From the NCBI GenBank assembly GCA_905479845.1, contig CAJQOB010000044.1, positions 1 through 7,551 of the forward strand: a stretch of DNA of 7,551 nucleotides. Reading direction: 5' to 3'. This document shows positions 1-6,455 of this stretch, piece after piece. Both the position numbers and the translations under genes were made by a program. Each line of letters starts with the position of its first letter. Within the stretch, counting starts at the first letter, position 1. This DNA comes from an uncultured Flavobacteriales bacterium (lineage in GTDB: Bacteria; Bacteroidota; Bacteroidia; Flavobacteriales_D; Crocinitomicaceae). The notes under the pieces were generated by a model. The model was not told the origin of the DNA. It worked only from the letters and a program-made list of their open reading frames with translations, and made no database searches.

Positions 1-1
1 T

Positions 2-589
2 GGAACGGATCAAGATCTTTACAGAAAAGACCTTTGGGAATTTGATGCGACAACCAATCAATGGACGCAAAAAGCAGATTTTCCTGCTAGCGAGCGGGCA
101 TCAGCTTCAACATTTACTATTGGACAACGCGGATTCGTAACGCTTGGGGCAAATGGAGGTTTTTTGGATGATTTGTGGGAATACAATCCATTCACAGATA
201 GTTGGTCTACTAAAGCGACTTATGGAGGTAGTCCTCGTAAGAATGCTGTAGCCTTTGTCGTTAATGGAAAAGCTTATGTTGGTACAGGAAAAGGATACTC
301 AGGAAAGAAAATGAGTATGCACGAGTATACTCCAGGATCAGTTCTTGGTATTGGTGAGGTTGAGATTGATTTAGCGATTTATCCAAATCCAAGTCACGAC
401 TTTGTGAACCTAAACTATGTTGCCGAGCAAATTGATGAAATAGAACTCTACTCTGTTTCTGGTCAAAAACTAATTTCTGGGAAAGGAATTCAAACAATTC
501 AAGTTTCAGAATTCGCTCAAGGAAATTACATCCTTATCGGTCGCAAAGACAATCAAATAGTTTCTACTCAAAACCTAATTATACAGTAG
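2..589 (+). CDS. Kelch-repeat secreted protein with T9SS sorting domain, C-terminal part (5' end outside window)
   Basis: The frame is open from the left edge to a TAG at 587-589, giving 195 visible residues; the start and any signal peptide lie upstream. Two kelch-type blades are visible. Each has an aromatic turn such as 'DLWEFDATTNQWTQKADFP' or 'DLWEYNPFTDSWSTK', then an arginine followed by a hydrophobic strand and a glycine-rich turn ('AYVGTGKGY'). The last ~75 residues form a T9SS type A sorting domain: they begin with the canonical 'IYPNPS', contain 'ELYSVSGQKL', and end in a 'GNYILIG' strand and a short 'LIIQ' terminus. The mature protein is therefore expected outside the cell or bound to the outer surface. 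Ligand and function are unknown; kelch propellers usually bind proteins or glycans. It is a paralogue of the next gene, which starts 1 base after this stop, so the two are probably co-transcribed and translationally coupled. An in-frame TTG at 164 is only an internal codon. Confidence 0.9.
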   Translation, partial: GTDQDLYRKDLWEFDATTNQWTQKADFPASERASASTFTIGQRGFVTLGANGGFLDDLWEYNPFTDSWSTKATYGGSPRKNAVAFVVNGKAYVGTGKGYSGKKMSMHEYTPGSVLGIGEVEIDLAIYPNPSHDFVNLNYVAEQIDEIELYSVSGQKLISGKGIQTIQVSEFAQGNYILIGRKDNQIVSTQNLIIQ

Positions 590-590
590 T

Positions 591-1799
591 ATGTTCAAAA
601 TACTTACAAGCGCACTAACACTTGCCCTTTTATTACCAATCTGTGCATCAGCCCAAAACACATGGTCCCCGAAAGACTCTGTAAACGGTGCACCTCGCTC
701 AGTTAGCTCCAGTTTCATTTTGAACAACGAAGCATACATTGTTGCAGGATTGGACGAAGAAGGATTCCGTCGTAAAATGTATTCGTATGATTTTCTTCAG
801 GATGATTGGGATCAAGAAGAATCACTTGGTGGAATTAACAGCGCAGGACTTAATAGAGGTTCTGCTTGTGCGTTTGCTGTTGGATTCAAAGCCTACGTAT
901 GTTTAGGACAAGGAGAAACAAATGGTTTTTTCAAAGACAATTGGGAATACGATTTAGTTTCACAAACGTGGTCACAGAAATCTGATTTTATCGGTGAAGC
1001 ACGTCGTCAGGCGGTTGCATTCGTGATTGATGCAATTGCATACATAGGAACTGGAATCGCTCCTTCTGGATTGAAGAAAGACATGTATAGCTACGATGTG
1101 ACGACAAACACTTGGACGCAATTAAACGATTTCGGTGGAACTGCTCGTAAGGAAGCGGCGGCATTCACAATGGGAGGAGAAGGATACATTGGAACAGGTG
1201 ATGATGGCGTTATGCGAAATGATTTCTGGCAATATGCTCCTTCCACGGATACTTGGGTACAGAAAGCTAGTCTTCCTGGATTGCCAAGAAAAGGTGCAGT
1301 TGGCTGGGGAATTTTCCCAAATGCATACATCTGTACTGGAGAAGACAATACTTTCAACTACTCAACGGATTTATGGGAGTATAACTTTTGGTTGGACTCA
1401 TGGACACAACAGCCAAATATCCCAGGACCGGGAAGAAGCAACGCTGTTGCATTTGTCTTGAACGGATTAGGCTTTGTTGGAACAGGATATAACGGAATCT
1501 TCTTAGATGACTTGTACGCCTTCACTCCTACTCTGAGCAACGGAATAGAATTGGAAAAAGGAGATGTGAACATCTATCCGCTTCCAGCGAGTGACCGTGT
1601 TACAATTGACGTCAATAATCAAGATTTGGAACTTGTTTTACTCGGATTGGATGGCAAACAGCTTTCAACTGATAAATATGTTGTGAAAACGGACACAGGT
1701 TTCATGATTCGCCGAAATGACTTGAGTACTGGAACTTATTTCTTCCAATTGGTTGGCTCAACAGGAGCCGTTTATTCAGATAAAATTCTGTTCAACTAA
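591..1799 (+). CDS. Kelch-repeat beta-propeller protein, secreted, T9SS sorting domain
   Basis: This is a complete 402-residue protein. Residues 1-21 are a typical signal peptide (hydrophobic LTLALLLPI core, cleavage after ASA). Six kelch-like blades follow. Their marker tryptophans sit at about residues 25, 73, 127, 175, 222 and 271, a period of 47-54 residues, and are followed by an R/GR and an 'AYIGTG'-like strand. A last half blade (around 'DDLYAFTPT', 305-314) could close a six-bladed propeller. Residues ~325-402 resemble a T9SS type A sorting domain ('VNIYPLPASDRVTI', 'LLGLDGKQL', 'LSTGTYFFQL'). The usual YPNP signature reads YPLP here. The expected place is the cell surface or outside the cell. 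ATG at 591 lies 1 base after the stop of the upstream paralogue and gives a proper signal peptide, which supports this start. The stop overlaps the ATG of the lipoprotein gene (TAATG). The ligand is unknown; no catalytic residues are recognisable. Confidence 0.93.
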   Translation: MFKILTSALTLALLLPICASAQNTWSPKDSVNGAPRSVSSSFILNNEAYIVAGLDEEGFRRKMYSYDFLQDDWDQEESLGGINSAGLNRGSACAFAVGFKAYVCLGQGETNGFFKDNWEYDLVSQTWSQKSDFIGEARRQAVAFVIDAIAYIGTGIAPSGLKKDMYSYDVTTNTWTQLNDFGGTARKEAAAFTMGGEGYIGTGDDGVMRNDFWQYAPSTDTWVQKASLPGLPRKGAVGWGIFPNAYICTGEDNTFNYSTDLWEYNFWLDSWTQQPNIPGPGRSNAVAFVLNGLGFVGTGYNGIFLDDLYAFTPTLSNGIELEKGDVNIYPLPASDRVTIDVNNQDLELVLLGLDGKQLSTDKYVVKTDTGFMIRRNDLSTGTYFFQLVGSTGAVYSDKILFN

Positions 1800-2227
1800 T
1801 GAAATTATTTCCTGCGATTGCTTTGATAATTCTTGTTGGTGCTTGCGCCGAGAATGAGGATCAAGTAAAAGACCTGCGCGATCAAGTACTTGTGGTAGAG
1901 GACGAAAATCCTGAGAAAAATACTGCCATCGATGTTCCGGACGATACAATTTCGAATAAAGTAGTAACCCCTCCAATAGTTGAGTCTGAATGGTCATACA
2001 AAGTCACTTCGATCTCAGAAAACAACTGGGGGTATCAGATTTTCCAAAAGGGAACAATGATTATCAATCAAACTTCTATTCCTTCCATTCAGGGAATTAA
2101 CGGATTCGACACTCAGGAAAAAGCAGAGCGTACCGCAAAGCACATTCTCACTAAAGTTGAAAATGGAATTTTTCCACCTACGGTGAATAAAGAAGAATTA
2201 GAAAATTTAGGCGTTTTACGCGATTAA
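1799..2227 (+). CDS. Small outer-membrane lipoprotein, DUF4907-like domain
   Basis: The protein has 142 residues. Residues 1-15 form a short lipoprotein signal ending in a lipobox V-G-A-C, with Cys16 as the predicted lipidated residue. The residues after Cys16 are AENED. Such an acidic stretch recalls the lipoprotein export signals that direct Bacteroidota lipoproteins to the cell surface, so surface exposure is plausible but inferred. Residues ~20-62 are an acidic, low-complexity linker. Residues ~64-139 resemble DUF4907: 'WGYQIFQKGTMIINQ', then 'IPSIQGINGFDTQEKAE', then 'NGIFPPTVNKEELENLGVL'. The family is recognised from memory, not from a search, and its function is not known. The ATG overlaps the stop of the kelch gene by one base, which points to translational coupling and a shared job with the two kelch proteins. 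The 3' end overlaps the convergent small gene by 4 bases. Confidence 0.88.
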   Translation: MKLFPAIALIILVGACAENEDQVKDLRDQVLVVEDENPEKNTAIDVPDDTISNKVVTPPIVESEWSYKVTSISENNWGYQIFQKGTMIINQTSIPSIQGINGFDTQEKAERTAKHILTKVENGIFPPTVNKEELENLGVLRD

Positions 2228-2403
2228 GATCCACATCCGATGCAGTCGAAGTGACTGTCCATTGGCTTCACACCTTTCAATTTCATTTCAAGGTTGTGAA
2301 TCTCATCTTTGACATCCATGTCACTAAACATATCACCCGTTAGCTTCGCTTTAAGCGAGTTAATCTCTTGTTGAAGGCTTTCTTGTGTCGTTGTTGTTTC
2401 CAT
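2224..2403 (-). CDS. Small cytosolic protein (59 aa) with C-terminal CIGCGS tail
   Basis: Read from ATG at 2403-2401 to TAA at 2226-2224, this gives 59 residues starting METTTTQESLQQEINSLKAK and ending in FDCIGCGS. It has no signal peptide and no membrane segment. Residues ~6-45 are charged and heptad-like (LQQEINSLKAKL, then IHNLEMKLKG), so a short helical hairpin or coiled coil is likely. The C-terminal C-x-x-C followed by Gly-Ser could bind a metal or be redox active. I recall similar small proteins with this kind of tail in Flavobacteriia but cannot name a characterised family, so the function is unknown. The composition is protein-like, and no longer frame competes with it over most of its length. 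It is convergent with the lipoprotein gene and overlaps its stop by 4 bases. No clear ribosome binding site is seen, as is normal in this phylum. Confidence 0.75.
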   Translation of the reverse strand: METTTTQESLQQEINSLKAKLTGDMFSDMDVKDEIHNLEMKLKGVKPMDSHFDCIGCGS

Positions 2404-2660
2404 GGAGTCTTGATTTTATCTTTCAAAGAAACGAACTATTTCAATTTGAATTTGAATTCACGTTCAGATGTTATTCACAAATGATGGTGAATCTCGTTGA
2501 TAAATTTTCCAAAATATCCCGTAACCCGCGCTGATTGGTAATTTCACGGACCTCCTTGCATTGCGTTTAAAAAAAAAAAATTATTGAAGCGAGCTTGCAA
2601 AAAAGACTTCAAAATCACAGATTCAAATGGAACTTGATTATATTAGCTGAAAACGTTTCA
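2404..2660. other. Non-coding region between divergent genes
   Basis: These 257 bases lie between the start of the small minus-strand gene and the chosen start of the TPR/LemA-like gene, and should hold both promoters. I see no full TAnnTTTG -7 element on either strand; two one-mismatch versions (TCAATTTG, TGAATTTG) occur around 2440-2455. A run of 12 A residues lies at 2569-2580. No hairpin terminator, tRNA or other gene is recognisable. The plus frame of the downstream gene stays open back to a TTG at 2595, but that extension (about 22 residues) looks non-coding. Confidence 0.5.
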
Positions 2661-3608
2661 ATGTCCTTTTCCGAAGATAAATTCAGAGATCACATCAAGC
2701 AAGTCGTTAAATCGACGACCTTCGAGACAGACCGCCCGCTAACCTTGAAAGAGCTAAAAGAACTCGCCGAAGGAATGGGAGTTTCTGAGCGCGAATGGGG
2801 AGAACTGATGATTAAAGCGGAGCAGACTTTGAACACTGCCCTCGGACATTTGAAGGTCGAAAATTATACAGACGCCATTGAAATGGCCGAAGAAGCAACA
2901 TCCATCAATCCATACATCAAAGACGGAAATGCAATTTTGGCGCAATGTTATTATAAGCTGGGACTAGTCGACAAAAATGACGAGTTACTTACGAAAGCTG
3001 GACACTACGCTCGAATGGAGCTGAAAAACGACCCGTTGGATTCCATCGCGTTGAATGTATTATCGGCTGTTGAATCAATTCAAAAAGAAGGACGGTTTTC
3101 TAAGAAAACAATTAGAACCGTTGCCTACGTGATCGGTGCTCTCCTCTTGGTATTCATCTTACTTTATATGTGTACTCGAACTGTTAGTCGTGATGACGTT
3201 CGACATGAAATTGAAGCAGGAACGCCAGATCAAAGAATGACCCGTTTGACGAGTACAGTCAATTCCAATGAAGCAGCTTACATTTCTGCGATCGAACGAA
3301 GAAACGACATTGCCCTCGAACTAGTGGGACAAGTTGATGATCGCTCCGACAGAAATGAATTAAAAGAATCAATCACTGAATACGATTACAATAAAATCCG
3401 AAAATCTGAACAGCGTTTCCGATTAGCCCTATCTGACGTGAAGTCAAACATGGACATTGATCAGGAAATGAGCGTCCGCTTACAAGGAGGTGAAAACAGA
3501 ATCAATTCAGAAAAACGACGTTACCAGGCTGCGGTAGCTAACTATAATTCGACTTTAGAATCAAATGACGTCGATGGAGATTTCGAACCAATTGAAGCGC
3601 GCGATTAA
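2661..3608 (+). CDS. TPR protein with one membrane helix and a degenerate LemA-like C-terminal domain
   Basis: With ATG at 2661 the protein has 315 residues (MSFSEDKFRD...). Residues ~25-50 form a charged helical region. Residues ~54-121 contain two TPR-like helix pairs ('ALGHLKVENYTDAIEMAEEA', 'SINPYIKDGNAILAQCYYKL'). One membrane helix lies at ~152-171, preceded by the basic stretch GRFSKKTIR. By the positive-inside rule this puts the TPR part in the cytoplasm and the C-terminus in the periplasm. Residues ~195-302 resemble a LemA domain: 'NEAAYISAIERRNDIALELV' and then 'LQGGENRINSEKRRYQAAVA' match the two helix signatures of that family. Normal LemA proteins are ~190 residues with a short N-terminal anchor, so this is an enlarged fusion. 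The stop overlaps the start of the TPM gene (TAATG), and LemA and TPM proteins are known neighbours. A TTG at 2595 would give a longer product, but the ATG is preferred. The exact role is unknown. Confidence 0.82.
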   Translation: MSFSEDKFRDHIKQVVKSTTFETDRPLTLKELKELAEGMGVSEREWGELMIKAEQTLNTALGHLKVENYTDAIEMAEEATSINPYIKDGNAILAQCYYKLGLVDKNDELLTKAGHYARMELKNDPLDSIALNVLSAVESIQKEGRFSKKTIRTVAYVIGALLLVFILLYMCTRTVSRDDVRHEIEAGTPDQRMTRLTSTVNSNEAAYISAIERRNDIALELVGQVDDRSDRNELKESITEYDYNKIRKSEQRFRLALSDVKSNMDIDQEMSVRLQGGENRINSEKRRYQAAVANYNSTLESNDVDGDFEPIEARD

Positions 3609-4870
3609 TGAAACTTTGCCTAATTCTTTTCCTGAGCCTATTCTCGACAATCGCAGTCGGACAATATACTGTGAACTCAGTTCCAAACCCAAAGGAAAGT
3701 GGATTACTCGGATACGTTTCTAATCCTGACGGAATTCTCTCTGCTGATGAGGCTGGAACCATTGACAATATATGTCGTCAGATCGAAGAACAAGATTCTT
3801 TTCAAGTAGCATTTGTGATATTGCAATCGATTGGCTCTGAAGTTCCAAAGGATTTCGCAGGACAACTCTTCAATGAATGGAAGGTAGGTCATGCTGGTCG
3901 CGATGACGGATTGCTTGTTCTGTTCGTAATGGATCAACGCAGAATTGAATTCGAAACAGGATACGGAACTGAAACCATACTGCCAGATTACCAATGCGTA
4001 CTGATTCAGCAAGATTACATGGTTCCATTTTTTCGGGATAATGAATATCCTGAAGGATTAAAAGCAGGTGCGCAAGCGATTCAACGCGACTTGAGAGGAC
4101 AGATTGTGGATCGTCATGCCGCACGGTCGAGAGAAACAGAACAAAGAGATTACGACTTGCAATTAGAAGCGGAAAGCAGAAACCGAACAAGAAACCTCAT
4201 CATTTCCTTAATTGCATGGCACGCAATCGGCTTGAGCATTTTCATGATCGTATTACTCGTTGTTCGTTTCAGAAATGATCCGTACAAAAAATACAAGGCA
4301 ATCAACTATTTCGCTCTTTGGATTTGGGCGGTTCTCTTCCCCATCACACATATTTTTGTGGTGATATTTGCGAGAAAATCGAGACAGCGCTACCGCGATA
4401 TGATACGCTTCTCTGGAAAGACTGGAGAAATCATGCGCAAACTCAGTGAGAATGATGAGGATGAATACTTATCACGTGGACAAATTACTGAGGAATTAGT
4501 AAAAAGTGTAGATTACGATGTTTGGATTACCGACAAATCAGATGATGTGCTGGTACTAGCCTATCGCCCACTCTTCACAAAATACTCGACTTGTCCAAAG
4601 TGTCACTTCAAAACATACTTCAAAGCGTACGACCGACAAATTGTTGCTCCATCGTACTCATCTTCAGGTAGAGGAGAACGCAAGCATGAATGTGCAAATT
4701 GCAAGCACGTAGTTCGAAAAACCTACAGCATCCCAAGGCTCAGAAGAACGAACCGTACTTCAGGATCTGGAGGATGGGTCAGTTCTGGTGGATCTTCTGG
4801 AGGTTTCTCTGGTGGAGGATCTTGGGGCGGTGGATCATCTGGTGGAGGTGGCGGTGGATCAAGTTGGTAA
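3608..4870 (+). CDS. TPM-domain (YgcG-like) membrane protein with zinc ribbon and Gly/Ser-rich tail
   Basis: The protein has 420 residues. Residues 1-18 form a signal peptide (cleavage near AVG/Q). Residues ~30-162 are a TPM domain, with 'YVSNPDGILSADEAGTI' at the front, 'GRDDGLLVLFVMDQRRIEFE' and 'GYGTETILPD' in the core, and 'EGLKAGAQAI' at the end. A charged helix (~163-195) leads to membrane helices at ~197-219 and ~231-255. Cys329, Cys332, Cys362 and Cys365 form two CxxC pairs, read as a zinc ribbon. Residues ~385-420 are almost only Gly, Ser and Trp, the usual end of YgcG-like proteins. TPM proteins have been linked to photosystem II repair in plants and to phosphatase activity; the bacterial role is unclear. 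The gene overlaps the LemA-like gene by one base, so the two products probably act together in the envelope. Confidence 0.9.
   Translation: MKLCLILFLSLFSTIAVGQYTVNSVPNPKESGLLGYVSNPDGILSADEAGTIDNICRQIEEQDSFQVAFVILQSIGSEVPKDFAGQLFNEWKVGHAGRDDGLLVLFVMDQRRIEFETGYGTETILPDYQCVLIQQDYMVPFFRDNEYPEGLKAGAQAIQRDLRGQIVDRHAARSRETEQRDYDLQLEAESRNRTRNLIISLIAWHAIGLSIFMIVLLVVRFRNDPYKKYKAINYFALWIWAVLFPITHIFVVIFARKSRQRYRDMIRFSGKTGEIMRKLSENDEDEYLSRGQITEELVKSVDYDVWITDKSDDVLVLAYRPLFTKYSTCPKCHFKTYFKAYDRQIVAPSYSSSGRGERKHECANCKHVVRKTYSIPRLRRTNRTSGSGGWVSSGGSSGGFSGGGSWGGGSSGGGGGGSSW
4759..4867 (+). repeat. Low-complexity Gly/Ser/Trp-coding tract at the 3' end of the TPM gene
   Basis: The DNA is made of irregular GGTGGATCT- and TCTGGTGGA-like units that encode the Gly/Ser/Trp tail of the TPM protein. 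Such tails are common in YgcG-like proteins. The antisense strand reads as a proline-rich frame, which is a by-product of this composition. Confidence 0.75.
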
Positions 4871-4947
4871 AGTCTCCCAACCCTTCTTCTGATAAAAAAA
4901 GCCAAAAAATTCAAGTATTTCATATTTATCTACCTGGGTATTTACTT

Positions 4948-4975
4948 TTAACTATATTTGTATCGTTAGAGTTAA
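4948..4975. promoter_or_regulatory. Imperfect palindrome around the promoter, possible operator
   Basis: TTAACTATA (4948-4956) and TAGAGTTAA (4967-4975) are inverted repeats that match at 8 of 9 positions, with a 10-base spacer. The palindrome covers the candidate -7 element and the likely transcription start, where a dimeric repressor would block the promoter. The region is AT-rich, so chance formation is possible. No regulator gene lies in the window. Confidence 0.3.
4953..4960 (+). promoter_or_regulatory. Candidate -7 promoter element of the pirin/nitroreductase operon
   Basis: TATATTTG fits the Bacteroidota -7 consensus TAnnTTTG exactly and lies 39 bases before the pirin ATG, leaving room for a short AT-rich leader. 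No good TTG-type -33 box is found about 19-21 bases upstream, so the promoter is only a candidate. It is the best match in the intergenic region 4871-4999, which otherwise shows no gene and no clear terminator for the TPM gene. Confidence 0.45.
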
Positions 4976-4999
4976 CAACTGTATAAAAAAACCAGAATT

Positions 5000-5719
5000 A
5001 TGACGGCACAAGCGACAATATATAAGGCATCAGAGCGCGGTCACGCGAATCATGGCTGGTTGCAAGCAAATCACTCATTCAGCTTTGGAGGATGGTACAA
5101 TCCAGACCGAATTCACTTTGGAGCACTGCGCGTTCTTAATGATGACATTGTAGCACCAGGAATGGGCTTCCCTACTCACCCACATGATAACATGGAAATC
5201 ATAACTATTCCACTTTCAGGAGCTGTATACCACAAGGACAGCATGGGGAACGAAGGGATAATTCCTGCAGGTGAAGTTCAAGTCATGAGTGCTGGAACAG
5301 GAATAACTCACAGCGAATTCAATGGAAACAAAGACGCCGAATTAAAATTATTTCAGATCTGGATCATACCCAATCAAAGGAATGTTGAACCTCGTTATGA
5401 TCAGTTCAAAATTGATCCGCTTTCACATCAAAATAAATTCGTTCAATTGGTCAGTCCAAACAAAAATGACGAAGGCATATGGATTCATCAAGATGCCTAC
5501 ATTCATTTAGCAACTGTTGAATCGGGAAAAGCCATTGAGTATACGCCGAAAAATTCAAAGAACGGTCTGTACATCATGAATGTTGAAGGAACATTTTCCG
5601 TTCTGTCCAACGAACTCGAAATGCGCGATGCACTAAGCATTGATGCGGCAGAAAAAATTACTTTTGAAGCGAAAGAAAACAGCAAAATCCTTGTCTTGGA
5701 AGTTTCAATGACATTTTAA
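5000..5719 (+). CDS. Pirin family protein (bicupin, YhhW-like)
   Basis: The 239-residue length is typical of short pirins such as E. coli YhhW. The N-terminal cupin carries the pirin signature: 'RGHANHGWLQANHSFSFGGW' at residues 13-32, 'FGALRVLNDD' at 40-49, 'PTHPHDNMEIIT' at 58-69 and 'GITHSEFN' at 101-108. The metal ligands are His60, His62, His104 and Glu106, matching the 3-His/1-Glu iron site of the family, so the site looks intact. The second cupin (~150-239) lacks such residues, as is usual. Some pirins have quercetin 2,3-dioxygenase activity and others act as redox-sensing regulators; the substrate cannot be read from the sequence. The protein is cytosolic, without a signal peptide. 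The ATG at 5000 follows an A-rich leader. The nitroreductase gene follows after 18 bases, which suggests an operon responding to redox or electrophile stress. Confidence 0.95.
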   Translation: MTAQATIYKASERGHANHGWLQANHSFSFGGWYNPDRIHFGALRVLNDDIVAPGMGFPTHPHDNMEIITIPLSGAVYHKDSMGNEGIIPAGEVQVMSAGTGITHSEFNGNKDAELKLFQIWIIPNQRNVEPRYDQFKIDPLSHQNKFVQLVSPNKNDEGIWIHQDAYIHLATVESGKAIEYTPKNSKNGLYIMNVEGTFSVLSNELEMRDALSIDAAEKITFEAKENSKILVLEVSMTF

Positions 5720-5737
5720 ATTGATACAAATACACAC

Positions 5738-6370
5738 ATGAATCAGATAATAGACGACCTCAAATGGCGATACGCTGTAAAGAAATTCGATCCGACAAAG
5801 AAAGTTTCGGATGAAGATTTAGCAACGATTAAAGAATCACTCCGATTGACAGCGACCTCATTCGGGTTGCAATCGATGAAATTCCTCATCATTCAAGATC
5901 CAGCAATACGTGAGCAATTGAAACCAGCTTCTTGGGGACAAACACAAATTACGGATGCTTCGCATTTGATCGTAATGTGTTCTTACATTGACGTGAACAA
6001 TGACCACGTTGATGAATATATGCAAGATGTTGCGACGACGCGCGAACTTCCTTTGGAAGCAACAACACAATTCGGAGATTACATCAAAGGTGCGTTAACA
6101 AACTTTTCTGCCGAAGAAAAAGGAATTTGGTCAAGTAAGCAAACGTATATCGCTCTAGGACAAGCCCTTCATACGTGTGCGAACTTACGAATCGACTCTA
6201 CTCCAATGGAAGGGTTCGATCCAGCAGCGTACGATGAGATTCTTGGTTTGAGTGCTAAAAACTTGAAAGCGACCCTTCTTTTGCCAATTGGATATCGTCA
6301 CGAAGAAGACCAAAATCAACACTACGCGAAAGTGCGTAAATCAAACGAAGTTCTTTTCGAAACGGTTTAG
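5738..6370 (+). CDS. NAD(P)H-dependent oxidoreductase, nitroreductase family (NfsB/YfkO-like)
   Basis: The 210-residue protein is a full-length nitroreductase-fold flavoenzyme expected to bind FMN as a homodimer and to reduce quinones, nitroaromatics or similar electrophiles with NAD(P)H in the cytosol. Recognisable elements are 'RYAVKKFDP' (11-19), which supplies FMN phosphate contacts (Arg11, Lys15), 'SFGLQSMKF' (41-49), 'WSSKQTYIALGQAL' (131-144), 'IDSTPMEGFDP' (152-162), 'LLPIGYR' (181-187) and the C-terminal 'KVRKS' (198-202), equivalent to the Lys-x-Arg phosphate clamp of E. coli NfsB. No key element is missing. It lies 18 bases after the pirin gene on the same strand and is followed by a strong terminator, so it is the last gene of a two-gene operon. 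The true substrate is unknown. Confidence 0.93.
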   Translation: MNQIIDDLKWRYAVKKFDPTKKVSDEDLATIKESLRLTATSFGLQSMKFLIIQDPAIREQLKPASWGQTQITDASHLIVMCSYIDVNNDHVDEYMQDVATTRELPLEATTQFGDYIKGALTNFSAEEKGIWSSKQTYIALGQALHTCANLRIDSTPMEGFDPAAYDEILGLSAKNLKATLLLPIGYRHEEDQNQHYAKVRKSNEVLFETV

Positions 6371-6389
6371 AATTTAAATTGAAAAAATT

Positions 6390-6423
6390 ACGCCCAGACA
6401 ATCTCTAGTGGATGTCTGGGCGT
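6390..6423. terminator. Bidirectional intrinsic terminator between convergent genes
   Basis: ACGCCCAGACA (6390-6400) pairs perfectly with TGTCTGGGCGT (6413-6423), giving an 11-base-pair GC-rich stem with a 12-base loop. On the plus strand a T-rich tract follows (TTTT from 6423, then CTATTTCTT). On the minus strand the A-rich sequence at 6381-6389 gives a run of six U. The hairpin starts 20 bases after the nitroreductase stop and lies 33 bases from the stop of the minus-strand gene, so it can serve both. Confidence 0.92.
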
Positions 6424-6455
6424 TTTCTATTTCTTAAATTCCGAAAATGAACTCC

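Noticed and set aside
1135..1461. Open frame of 108 codons inside the kelch gene
   Set aside because: It is an out-of-frame shadow of the clearly coding kelch frame, with no domain features.
2211..2221. Small hairpin GCGT-TTT-ACGC near the end of the lipoprotein gene
   Set aside because: A 4-base-pair stem inside coding sequence without a T tract is too weak to call a terminator.
2569..2580. Run of 12 A residues, possibly a terminator tract or phase-variable tract
   Set aside because: No stem precedes it on the plus strand and it is about 80 bases from the start codon in AT-rich non-coding DNA, so it is probably neutral.
2595..2660. TTG-initiated N-terminal extension of the TPR/LemA-like protein
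   Set aside because: The 22 extra residues look like translated intergenic sequence, and the ATG at 2661 gives a natural start of a charged helical domain.
4723..4923. Proline-rich open frame on the minus strand
   Set aside because: It is the antisense of the Gly-rich tail; the proline runs mirror glycine codons and no independent support is seen.
4690..4986. Open frame of 98 codons on the plus strand, rich in Trp
   Set aside because: It is an out-of-frame reading of the zinc-ribbon and Gly-rich coding region; the composition follows from the GGTGGATCT-like repeats.
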